This document shows, piece by piece, positions 1-5,995 of a DNA stretch of 6,954 nt; position 1 is the first letter of the stretch, and the number at the start of each line of letters is the position of its first letter. Under the pieces are notes generated by a model. It did not search any database, had not been told where the DNA came from, and was given only the letters and a program-made list of their open reading frames with translations. The DNA comes from JAKAWQ01 sp035503055. Lineage in GTDB: Bacteria; Pseudomonadota; Alphaproteobacteria; Acetobacterales; Acetobacteraceae. The stretch spans positions 1-6,954 of the forward strand of contig DATJTV010000235.1 of the NCBI GenBank assembly GCA_035503055.1. The letters run 5' to 3'. A program made the translations under genes and the position numbers.

Positions 1-203
1 TCGTACCAAACGGCGATCAGCAGCGCCTTGAACAAGGCAAGCGGTGGCCAGGCTGGCTCCCCCTTCGCCGCCACGTGGATCTCGCTCAGTAATGCCTCGA
101 TCGGTATCCAATCTATCAAACCCGAAAGACGATCCAGCGGCGACGCGCCACCCCCCGCACTCGAAAACCTCAATGTCTCCTGCCCAATCCGCCGACGCGC
201 CAT
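1..203 (-). CDS. IS5-family transposase, N-terminal part (runs off left edge)
   Basis: The visible 67 codons begin MARRRIGQETLRF and continue through LIDWIPIEALL to AAKGEPAWPPLALFKALLIAVWY, then leave the window. This matches what is known of the N-terminal DUF772-type region of IS5-family DDE transposases, where a 'LIDW.P' segment and a 'KGEPAWPPLALFKALLLAVWYDLSD' block are typical. The catalytic DDE residues would lie outside the window. The start at 203 is chosen because GGAGG lies five bases upstream and the family usually starts with M-A-R-R. The frame is open to the edge, so whether the transposase is complete cannot be judged. Such enzymes cut and paste the IS copy that encodes them. 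Confidence 0.85.
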   Translation of the reverse strand, partial: MARRRIGQETLRFSSAGGGASPLDRLSGLIDWIPIEALLSEIHVAAKGEPAWPPLALFKALLIAVWY

Positions 204-276
204 ACTCGCCTCCAAACCGCAGTCTCAACGAATCAGATCTCCTCGCGTCGGTTCAACCCATCCGCGCACAGGTCTC
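204..276 (-). mobile_element. Probable 5' end of the IS5-type element, with candidate terminal repeat
   Basis: This is the leader upstream of the transposase. Read on the minus strand it begins GAGACCTGTGCGCGG and leads to the GGAGG ribosome site at 209-213. Many IS5-group elements start with GAGACCT-like terminal repeats, so the outer boundary is placed at about 276. The flanking bases ATTA at 277-280 could hold the short target duplication. The opposite end of the element is not in the window, so the boundary is inferred and not proven. Confidence 0.45.
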
Positions 277-528
277 ATTAAAGCCTCTCAGCGATCTGGC
301 CGCTGGCCGCGTCGCCAAGGTCGCGGATGCCGGCGGCGCGCCGCGCGCGTGGCGCCATTGGTCCCGGCCGACAGAGGCCGAAGGCGTCCGCCGTGGCTGA
401 CGACCCAAGGGCGGAGGCGGAGGGGGGCGGCATGACGGCCACGCCAGCCGGGCAGGGCAGGGGAGGGGGCGAAACACCGCCGGGCACCGGGCACTCAGCT
501 CGGCGGCGCAAACAGGCCGCGCGGCCGG
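277..528. other. Gene-poor GC-rich stretch between the IS end and parE
   Basis: No convincing gene was found on either strand. Open frames here are proline/arginine/alanine-rich, overlap one another and carry no recognisable motif, as expected for shadow frames in very GC-rich DNA. A short GGCC-GCGC-GGCC hairpin at 516-527 follows the parE stop, but the stem is only four pairs and there is no T tract. The stretch is probably degraded DNA between the transposon and the toxin-antitoxin locus. Confidence 0.5.
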
Positions 529-846
529 TCAGTGCTCCGGGAGATCGCGCGGCTCCGCCAGCACTCGCGACAGGTCGCGCCTGGTATGGACGAAACGGAG
601 AATCACCACCGGATCCGTGTGCGGGTCGTAGACCAGGACGTAACCGAAGCGGATTAGGGACCAGAATCGGTAGAGCGGCGGGAGATGGGGCCGCACGCTA
701 CCGAGGAAGGGATTCTCCCCAAGCCGTTAAGCGGCGTCAGCTACGGCGCGTTGCAGCTTCTCCGCTGCCGCCGCGTGCTCCATGTCTTGCAGCGCCTGGG
801 CGAACTCCCGCCGGGCCACTCCCGAAAGCCGGGCCGGCCGGCTCAA
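529..846 (-). pseudogene. parE: parE-type toxin gene interrupted by an in-frame TAA
   Basis: Read from a TTG at 846, which overlaps the parD stop (TTGA), this frame gives 105 residues plus stop, the usual length of RelE/ParE-superfamily toxins. The one interruption is a TAA at 727-729 (codon 40). The first part reads SRPARLSGVARREFAQALQDM to AVADAA. The second part reads RLGENPFLG, then LYRFWSLIRFGYVLVYD, then VVILRFVHTRRDLSRVL, ending at TGA 529-531. The 'RL.ENP.LG', 'YRFWSL' and 'FVH..RDL' blocks are typical of ParE in their normal order. Codon 40 falls where the family often has a polar residue, so a single CAA/CAG-to-TAA change would explain the break. ParE toxins poison DNA gyrase; this one should give only a 39-residue peptide unless read through. 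A sequencing error remains possible. Confidence 0.82.
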
Positions 847-1097
847 GTGGCGTTGCGCTTGGCGGCGATGATGCGGTCCCCCTCGGCCATCACCTCTTCG
901 AGGCTATGCCAGCCCTCGCGCTCCGCCTCCGCTTCGGCCTCTTCGAGCGAGGCAATGAACTCGGCCCGGGCGGCTTCGGCCCGTTGCAGCAGGCTCAACC
1001 CAGCCGCGAGCACCTCCCCCATGTCGTGATATCGGCCCGAGGCGACTGCCTCTTCGGCGAAGCGCTCGAGCTCGGGGGGCAGGGTCACGGCGTTCAT
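843..1097 (-). CDS. parD: ParD-family type II antitoxin
   Basis: The 84-aa protein begins MNAVTLPPELERFAEEAVASG and continues with RYHDMGEVLAAGLSLLQRAE. This is the ParD/CopG ribbon-helix-helix pattern: a short beta strand, then two helices (about residues 3-45) that form the DNA-binding dimer. The rest, rich in Glu and Ala (EEAEAEAEREGWHSLEEV), is the usual toxin-binding helical tail. ParD proteins neutralise ParE and repress their own operon. The gene is intact and sits directly upstream of the toxin frame with a TTGA stop/start overlap, as in translationally coupled parDE operons. The start at 1097 has no Shine-Dalgarno sequence but lies just below a perfect TATAAT, suggesting a leaderless message. 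Confidence 0.9.
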   Translation of the reverse strand: MNAVTLPPELERFAEEAVASGRYHDMGEVLAAGLSLLQRAEAARAEFIASLEEAEAEAEREGWHSLEEVMAEGDRIIAAKRNAT

Positions 1098-1103
1098 GGC
1101 ACA

Positions 1104-1132
1104 ATTATAGGCATAGCGGGCTCGAACTTAAA
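1104..1132 (-). promoter_or_regulatory. Predicted parDE promoter giving a leaderless mRNA
   Basis: On the minus strand a perfect TATAAT (-10) lies at 1109-1104. Seventeen bases upstream is TTTAAG (1132-1127), a weak -35 match. Transcription would start about 6-7 bases below the -10, at roughly 1098-1096, so on or next to the A of the parD ATG at 1097. No AGGAGG-like site precedes that ATG, which fits leaderless initiation. ParD dimers usually bind around their own promoter, so autoregulation is likely, but no clear operator palindrome was identified. Confidence 0.6.
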
Positions 1133-1203
1133 GCTGATCGAGGCGGACGGTCCGGCCTCCGTTTGTGCAGCGGGCGGCACGGATGCGGGGAAGGGCAGGG
1201 GCC

Positions 1204-1653
1204 ATGGCTGACGATCCCGAGATTCTTCCCCCCGCAGCTCCCACCCTCCCGGACCCCTCAGCGGCCCGAGTCCTGGTCGGGCGGCTGGTCCGCAGCGGCG
1301 CGGCCCCGGAGAGCCTGCTCGTGCTGATCGCGGGGCCGCTGGCCGATGCCGTCGCCACGGCGGCGTACTATGCCGGCAAGGCGATCGCTCCGGGCACCAT
1401 CGCGACCTACAAGGCCGACTGGACGGATGTTTCGCAGTGGGTGCGGCGGCACGAGGTCGATCCGGCCGCGCTGCCCGTTCATCCCGTCGTGGTCGCGGCC
1501 TGGCTGGCGACGTTCGCGCCGGCGATGGGCCGCAGCGCGCTGCGCGGGCGGGTCGCGGCGATCGCCTGGCACCATCGCAGTCTCGGCCAATCCTGGCCGT
1601 CGGGCCACGCCGCGATCCGCCAGACGCTCGCCGGCATCGCCCGTGCCCCGTGA
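1204..1653 (+). pseudogene. Tyrosine recombinase/phage-integrase-like gene, N-terminal fragment only
   Basis: The 149 codons begin MADDPEILPPAAPTLP. They include APGTIATYKADWTDVSQWVRRHEVDPAALP, then VVAAWLATFA, then LRGRVAAIAWHHRSLGQSWP, and end HAAIRQTLAGIARAP. This is the pattern of the SAM-like core-binding domain of tyrosine recombinases: 'T...Y..DW..F..WC', then 'Y+...I...H', then '...GI.R'. The catalytic domain carrying the R-H-R-Y residues is absent. The frame stops at TGA 1651-1653, which is also the first three bases of the inverted-repeat element, so the gene was cut exactly there. ATG 1204 is preferred over GTG 1165 and ATG 1183 because AAGGG (1191-1195) lies eight bases upstream and family members commonly start just before such a region. 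It is divergent from parD. The fragment cannot recombine DNA. Confidence 0.78.
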
Positions 1654-1675
1654 ATCAGCACCGAAGTGGGACCCC
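1651..1675 (+). repeat. Left terminal inverted repeat
   Basis: This 25-bp repeat matches the reverse complement of 1811-1835 at 21 positions. Mismatches are at positions 3, 12, 16 and 17 from the outer end. Its first three bases, TGA, serve as the stop codon of the truncated recombinase. Confidence 0.8.
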
Positions 1676-1726
1676 GCACCCGACCACCCTCAACATACTG
1701 ACATATAAGAAGAAAGTGCGTTCGGC

Positions 1727-1760
1727 GTGGGCTCCCGATCGGCGCCGATCGGGACCCCAC
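1727..1760. repeat. 34-bp near-perfect palindrome inside the element
   Basis: The centre at 1733-1754 is a perfect 22-bp palindrome (TCCCGATCGGC and its complement). It extends by five more paired bases on each side after one mismatch (C1732/C1755), so 16 of 17 pairs match. The outer arms are variants of the GTGGGACCCC block in the terminal repeats. It could form a cruciform, a strong RNA hairpin in either direction, or a binding site for a dimeric protein. Confidence 0.85.
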
Positions 1761-1810
1761 CCTCTCACGCGCTTCTCCAGCTGTTTCTGCGTGTTGCCTC
1801 AGCTCCGAAA

Positions 1811-1835
1811 GGGGTCCCGTTTCAGTGCTGATGCA
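1811..1835 (-). repeat. Right terminal inverted repeat
   Basis: This is the inverted partner of 1651-1675, ending in CA on the plus strand. Read on the minus strand it supplies the last codons and the TGA stop (1822-1824) of the truncated secreted-protein gene. Confidence 0.8.
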
Positions 1836-1953
1836 CATCCAAAGCGCTACCCGCGATCTGTCGTGCCTCCTGTTCGGTGATCGCCTGCTGCGCGGCCGCT
1901 GGTAAGCCCAGCGCGATTGACGGCAAGGCCATCATGGCTGTCCGACGAAGCAT
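1822..1953 (-). pseudogene. 5' fragment of a secreted-protein gene
   Basis: A 43-codon frame starts at ATG 1953 with a very good ribosome site, GGAGG at 1963-1959, five bases away. It encodes a clear export signal: basic MLRRTAMM, a hydrophobic run ALPSIALGL, and a PAAAQQ cleavage region near residues 19-22. It continues AITEQEARQIAGSALD and then runs into the inverted-repeat element, whose sequence supplies VHQH and the stop. The twin arginine could indicate Tat or Sec export. The native part is about 39 residues, so the gene was cut soon after its signal peptide. 'ITEQEA..IA..A' resembles the mature start of exported DUF1254-type proteins, but so short a match is only suggestive. The fragment is not expected to be functional. 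Confidence 0.6.
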
Positions 1954-2235
1954 CGTTGCCTCCATTGCATACGATCAGGAAATGGTCCTGTCACCGCGCT
2001 TGAGCGTACCGCCCCCCCCGTCGAACGGTGATGAGAACGATGTGGAAGGATTGTAAAAGCGATTGGCCCTGCGTTCGGAAGAGTCACTGCACGACGCAAA
2101 GCGCATTCGGGCTTCTCGTCGTCACACAGCCGTCGACGCGAGAGCCTCCATCGTGCCTTGCCTCGGATGTCGCGCGATAGCGCGTGTGGTCCCGAGGTCA
2201 CGGTGTTGGCTCCGGTCCGGGGGATGCAGGACCGC
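1954..2235. other. Intergenic stretch between the large regulator and the secreted-protein fragment
   Basis: No supportable gene. On the minus strand GTGACA (1994-1989) lies seventeen bases before TATGCA (1971-1966), a possible weak promoter for the truncated secreted-protein gene. A run of eight C occurs near 2022-2029. A five-pair CGCGC/GCGCG hairpin at 2171-2184 lies downstream of the regulator stop, but without a T tract it is a poor terminator candidate. Confidence 0.35.
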
Positions 2236-5200
2236 TCAGCCGGAGCGTGGCGTCTGTCCGCCGCCTGGCCGGTCGGCAGCGGGCCGTCGTCGACGGCGTG
2301 CAAGTCCGCGCCGACGATCCGTGGGCGTCGCGTCGTCCTGATGCAGGCGAACTCCTTGCGCAAGAACCCGGCGTGCCGCGCCAACTCGTCCGTCATCGCG
2401 CCGAACCCGGGCCAAGCTCATGGCAGCGCGCCGCTCGAACCAGTGTGCTGACTGGTTTCGTGCAATCGCGGCCGCGCGCCGGAAGCACGCCTCGGCCGCG
2501 TCCGGCTCGTTGCGAAGCAGCTCGCCTCTCCGGCGGTGCAGCTCGGCCTCGGCCCAAACCTCGCCCGTGCGGGCGCATAGATCCACTGCCTCATCGAGCA
2601 GCCGAAGAGCTTCCTCCTCTCGCCCCATGCGAGCACACACCTCGGCAAGCATGGCCCGGATCTGCGGACCGTAGAGGCACACACCGATTGCGGCCAACTC
2701 CGCCAACGCGTCGGCAAGCAGGGCGTATCCTTCCTCCAGCTGTCCGTCCGACGCCACCAGCCAGCCTGCGTAGCTTTTGCCGCGCGCGGCCCAATATGCG
2801 TATCCCTGCCCCCGTGCCACCACGATCAGCTCGCGCGCCCACTCCCGAACAAAGCGCGGTTCGTCCAATATCCATCCGGCGTCGCAGGCCTGGATCAGAG
2901 ACGTCGCGATCGTCGGAAGATGCAAGAGCCGTCTTGCACGCTCCACGGCCGCTTCGGCCGTCCGCTTTGCCTCTTCCGAAAAGCCCCGGCAGGCCAAGAG
3001 GCGGCTGAAAACGGCCCGGGACGCGCTGCACGCATCAACCCCGAACGCGATCATCGGCGGCGCCGACTGCATGAAAGTCGCTCGATCCGCGACTTCAGGC
3101 CGGAGGATTTCGCTCCCTTCTTCCAGACGCCCGAGCTGGAAGCAGCTCGCCCCGTACGAGGTCGCCGAGAAGATACGGACCTCCGGGTCGGAATGCCCTC
3201 GGCCCAGGACCAGCAGTTCCGAAGCGATGGCATGGCATGCCGTCACGTCGCCGGCATGGAGTCGCGATATCCATTGGCCGTGCAGCGCTCGCGCCAGCAG
3301 CTTGGGCGCGCGGTCGTGCTCCGGTGAGAGCGCGCGGCAGAGCTGCGCCGCGTCCGCGAAGGCCGCGCCGTGTTCCGGAGAGCCGTAGCCACGGATCGCC
3401 ATCTCGACGTTTCCCAGCGCAAGCAACAGCTCCGCCCGGCACAAAAGCCGCGCGTTTTCCGCGTCGATCTCCGCCGCAAGCGCAAGCCCGTGCGCGATTT
3501 GTGCCCGCGCCTCCACCATGGCCGAGGTGGTGGTCGCGCGTTCTCCGGCACAGAGGTAGAAGCGAACCGCATCCACGGTCATCCCGGCCCGCTCGCAATG
3601 ATGTCCGAGGACCTCCGGCCGCACCTCCTCGCCGGCATCGGTCCGCGCCATCAGCACCTTCGCAAGCGCTCCGTGCAGCTCCACGCGCCTTGCCCGCAGG
3701 AGAGTCTCATAGGCGGCATCCCGCACGAGCGCATGCTTGAAGCAATAGACCGCGTCGCCCGCCTCGCCGCGACGGCAAAGCAGGGTCGAGTCCACCAGTT
3801 CCGTGAGGCCGCGCAGCAACAGCGTCTCGGGAAGGTCGGTGATGGCGGCAATCAAGCAATGCGGAAATTCGCGGCCGATCACCGCGCCCACCTGCGCGAC
3901 CGCCTTGCCGTGCCGCATGCGGTCCAGGCGGGCTATCAGCGATGACTGGAGGCTCGTCGGTACGCAAATCGACGATGCCGCTCCCTCTTCCAGAACTTCC
4001 CTCGCGAGCTCCTCGATGAAGAGCGGCACGCCATCGGCGTGATCGATGATCCGATCGCTGAGCTCGTCCCCGATCGCGCCGCCGCTCACCCGCTCGATCA
4101 TGCAAGCCGCGTCCGCGCGGGCGAGCCCGTTGAGCACGATCGTGCTCACATGCGGCCGCGTGGTCCATGGCGGGACGAATTCGGACCGGAAGGTCATGAT
4201 CAGCAACGCCGGCAGCCGCGGCAGGCGCTCGACGAGCGTATCCAGCACCTCGCGGGAGGTCGGATCCGCCCACTGCACGTCCTCGAACACCACCAATGCC
4301 GGGCGGCGCGCGGCAGCCGTGACGACCTGGCCGAGAAGCACCTCGACGGTCTTCTCGCGCCGTTGCCTCGGCGTTAGTTCGGGCCCGCCGCTTCTCGTCG
4401 TCACCGAGAGCAGATCGCCGATCAGGCCGATCGTTGCCGCGTCCGACCCGGTGCACCGCAACAGCGCCTCGAGCTTCCCGCCACGACGGCGCGCGTCATC
4501 AGAGGGTGCGAAGCCCGCCGCGCGCTCGAGATGATCCACGAACGGATGGTACGGGCTGTCCTGCCGGTGCGGAGCGCAGGAATAGACCAATGGCGAGCAG
4601 GCCTCATTGCCGAGCCGGGTCCTGAACTCATGCACGAGGCGCGATTTGCCGATGCCCGGTTCGCCCGTGATCAGGAGTACCTTGCCTGCGCCGGCGCGCG
4701 CCTGCTCCCACCGGCGCAGCAGCAGGGAAATCTCCTCCTCCCGTCCGACCAATGGCGTCAAGCCGCCGCGGCGCAGAGCCGCGAACCGGCTTTCGATCGG
4801 GCACTCGCCGACCACCTGGAAGGCGGTAGCGGAGCCGCGCGCCGGTGCCGCCGATACCCGGGAATATGCGAACAGGCCGCCGGCCAGGCGCTGACAGCCG
4901 GGCGAAATGACCACGGTGTCCGGCAGCGCGGAGTCGAGCAACCGCGCGGCGAGGTCGACGGCCGCGCCGAGAGGAGCCGTCGCAGCTTTCTGGCCTTCGG
5001 CGAGGTCGCCGACGAGGGCAAGCCCGGTGGCGATGCCGATGCGTGGACGCAGACGATCATCGAGTCCGCGCACCTCGTCGATGAGAGCGAGGCCCGCACG
5101 GATCGCGCGCTCGGCATCGTGTTCGTCGGCGTTCGGATACCCGAAATAGAAGAGAACGCGGTCATTGAGGAACCGTGCGGCCACTCCGCCGAAACCGCCT

Positions 5201-5730
5201 ACGATTCTGAGGCAGCAAGCATGATAGCCGCCAATGAGCGGCTGCAGGGCCTCCGGATCGAGCGCCGCCGACAACTCCGCCCAGCCGGCAAGCCCACACG
5301 CGGCAACCGTGAGCTGTCGGCGCTCCGCTAGCCGCGGCAATGCCTCCGCCGGCCCGTCCGCCTTGTCGCGAGAGGCCTCGACGGGGCCTGGCCGTTCCAT
5401 GAACTTGTAACCCGCGCCGGGCACGGTCACGATCAGGCGCGGCGCCCCCGGATCGGGCTCGATCTTGCGCCGCAACCGGCTGACCAGCATGTCGATGCTG
5501 CGGTCGAACGGCGCCGAGGCTCGGCCGGCGACCGAGTCCAGCAGATGGTCCCGGCTCAGCACCCGTCGCGGCGCGCGGAGGAACGCCAGCAGCAAAGCGA
5601 GCTCCGAACGCCGGAGCGGCACCTCTCGCCCGCCGATCCCGGTGAGCGTACGCCCGGCGGGATCGAGCACGAAGTCGAGAAAGCGCACGCACTCTGAAGC
5701 CTCGGGCACATTCGTCTCCGGCGCGGCCAT
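2236..5730 (-). CDS. Winged-helix / degenerate cyclase-like / AAA ATPase / TPR-like regulator
   Basis: This 1164-aa cytoplasmic protein has no membrane segment or receiver domain. Residues 14-111 form an OmpR/CadC-type winged helix (FVLDPAGRTL, LRRSELALLLAFL, SIDMLVSRLRRKIEPDP, IVTVPGAGYKF). Residues 137-308 form a class III nucleotide-cyclase-like domain (RQLTVAACGLAGWAELS, RFLNDRVLFYFGYP, RIGIATG, VDLAARL). The usual first metal-binding Asp is Gly146, the GDG turn is N189-D190-R191, and the usual Asn before LAARL is Asp259, so catalysis is doubtful. Residues 324-575 form an AAA/STAND-type ATPase with VGREEE, Walker A GEPGIGKSR (356-364) and Walker B VVFEDVQWAD (480-489). From about 680 to 1120 the protein is helical, TPR-like repeats (e.g. 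LGREEEALRLLDEAVDLC-type units). Such proteins are thought to sense a ligand or partner through the ATPase/TPR part and regulate transcription through the winged helix. The start at 5730 has GGGGAG five bases upstream. The last ~40 residues are Arg-rich and unlike the usual family tail. Confidence 0.9.
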   Translation of the reverse strand: MAAPETNVPEASECVRFLDFVLDPAGRTLTGIGGREVPLRRSELALLLAFLRAPRRVLSRDHLLDSVAGRASAPFDRSIDMLVSRLRRKIEPDPGAPRLIVTVPGAGYKFMERPGPVEASRDKADGPAEALPRLAERRQLTVAACGLAGWAELSAALDPEALQPLIGGYHACCLRIVGGFGGVAARFLNDRVLFYFGYPNADEHDAERAIRAGLALIDEVRGLDDRLRPRIGIATGLALVGDLAEGQKAATAPLGAAVDLAARLLDSALPDTVVISPGCQRLAGGLFAYSRVSAAPARGSATAFQVVGECPIESRFAALRRGGLTPLVGREEEISLLLRRWEQARAGAGKVLLITGEPGIGKSRLVHEFRTRLGNEACSPLVYSCAPHRQDSPYHPFVDHLERAAGFAPSDDARRRGGKLEALLRCTGSDAATIGLIGDLLSVTTRSGGPELTPRQRREKTVEVLLGQVVTAAARRPALVVFEDVQWADPTSREVLDTLVERLPRLPALLIMTFRSEFVPPWTTRPHVSTIVLNGLARADAACMIERVSGGAIGDELSDRIIDHADGVPLFIEELAREVLEEGAASSICVPTSLQSSLIARLDRMRHGKAVAQVGAVIGREFPHCLIAAITDLPETLLLRGLTELVDSTLLCRRGEAGDAVYCFKHALVRDAAYETLLRARRVELHGALAKVLMARTDAGEEVRPEVLGHHCERAGMTVDAVRFYLCAGERATTTSAMVEARAQIAHGLALAAEIDAENARLLCRAELLLALGNVEMAIRGYGSPEHGAAFADAAQLCRALSPEHDRAPKLLARALHGQWISRLHAGDVTACHAIASELLVLGRGHSDPEVRIFSATSYGASCFQLGRLEEGSEILRPEVADRATFMQSAPPMIAFGVDACSASRAVFSRLLACRGFSEEAKRTAEAAVERARRLLHLPTIATSLIQACDAGWILDEPRFVREWARELIVVARGQGYAYWAARGKSYAGWLVASDGQLEEGYALLADALAELAAIGVCLYGPQIRAMLAEVCARMGREEEALRLLDEAVDLCARTGEVWAEAELHRRRGELLRNEPDAAEACFRRAAAIARNQSAHWFERRAAMSLARVRRDDGRVGAARRVLAQGVRLHQDDATPTDRRRGLARRRRRPAADRPGGGQTPRSG

Positions 5731-5995
5731 CGTCGCTCCCCCCGAAAGCGAGCCTATTCCTGCCCGGAGCGCCCACGGAACAACTTTTTACAACCTGGTT
5801 ACTGCCTTGATATCGCGTAGTTACCGGGCTCCACCAAAGTCTCCTGCGGAAGCCTCGGAGAGGCGCGCGAGTGTTCGGCACGCGATCGGCACGGAAGATT
5901 GGTCATGCGTTTCCCGCTCGTCTTCGTCGGTTCGCCTGCGCCCTGCCCGACAGCTTCCTTGCTGTTGCACTCTCTCTATCCAAAGGAAGGCTCCG
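5731..5995. promoter_or_regulatory. Divergent intergenic region with operator-like repeats
   Basis: This 265-bp region separates the large regulator (minus) from the exported lipocalin-like gene (plus). An AT-rich patch holds ACAAC twice with a 10-bp period (5780-5784, 5790-5794), the inverted repeat AACC-T-GGTT (5792-5800), and GTTAC twice with a 22-bp period (5798-5802, 5820-5824). OmpR-type winged helices bind direct repeats on one helix face with about 10-11 bp spacing, so these are plausible sites for the neighbouring regulator. No confident -35/-10 pair was found for either gene; TTGATA at 5807-5812 is a possible plus-strand -35 without a good -10. Confidence 0.45.

Larger units (their letters stand above)
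1651..1835. mobile_element. 185-bp inverted-repeat element (MITE-like, possibly IS21-derived)
   Basis: The ends form 25-bp imperfect inverted repeats at 1651-1675 and 1811-1835. They match at 21 of 25 positions and share ATCAGCAC, GAA and GGGACCCC blocks. The outermost bases are TG at the left and CA at the right. Inside are further copies of the GTGGG..CCC motif at 1727-1736 and 1751-1760, forming a large palindrome, and an AT-richer patch around 1690-1716. There is no transposase gene. TG/CA termini with repeated internal motifs are known for the IS21 family, so this may be a non-autonomous derivative or fused end remnants of such an element; that assignment is inference. No target-site duplication is visible (CCCCG to the left, CATCC to the right). 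Different genes are truncated on either side, implying a deletion or rearrangement after insertion. Confidence 0.75.

Noticed and set aside
28..435. Two overlapping plus-strand frames at the left end
   Set aside because: They are antisense to the IS5-family transposase start and then pass into featureless GC-rich DNA; no motif or ribosome site supports them.
327..1211. Long plus-strand frame (294 codons) across the parDE region
   Set aside because: It lies antisense to the well-supported parD and parE frames, is rich in Arg/Gly/Pro/Ala and has no recognisable domain; it is a shadow frame of GC-rich DNA.
2171..2184. CGCGC-gata-GCGCG hairpin as a terminator for the regulator
   Set aside because: Only five pairs and no T tract follow; such short GC hairpins occur by chance in this DNA.
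1932..2396. Minus-strand frame of 154 codons downstream of the regulator
   Set aside because: It overlaps the regulator's end in another frame and the secreted-protein start in a different frame; the translation looks random.
2184..3008. Plus-strand frame of 274 codons overlapping the regulator's 3' end
   Set aside because: Its composition is Arg/Pro-rich with no domain, and it is antisense to TPR-like coding sequence.
4531..5331. Plus-strand frame of 266 codons inside the regulator
   Set aside because: It is entirely antisense to the cyclase/ATPase coding region, whose motifs are unambiguous; long antisense frames are common at this GC content.
5465..5995. Upstream extension of the lipocalin-like gene frame
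   Set aside because: The extension is antisense to the winged-helix coding region, while ATG 5996 has a good ribosome site and begins a signal peptide.
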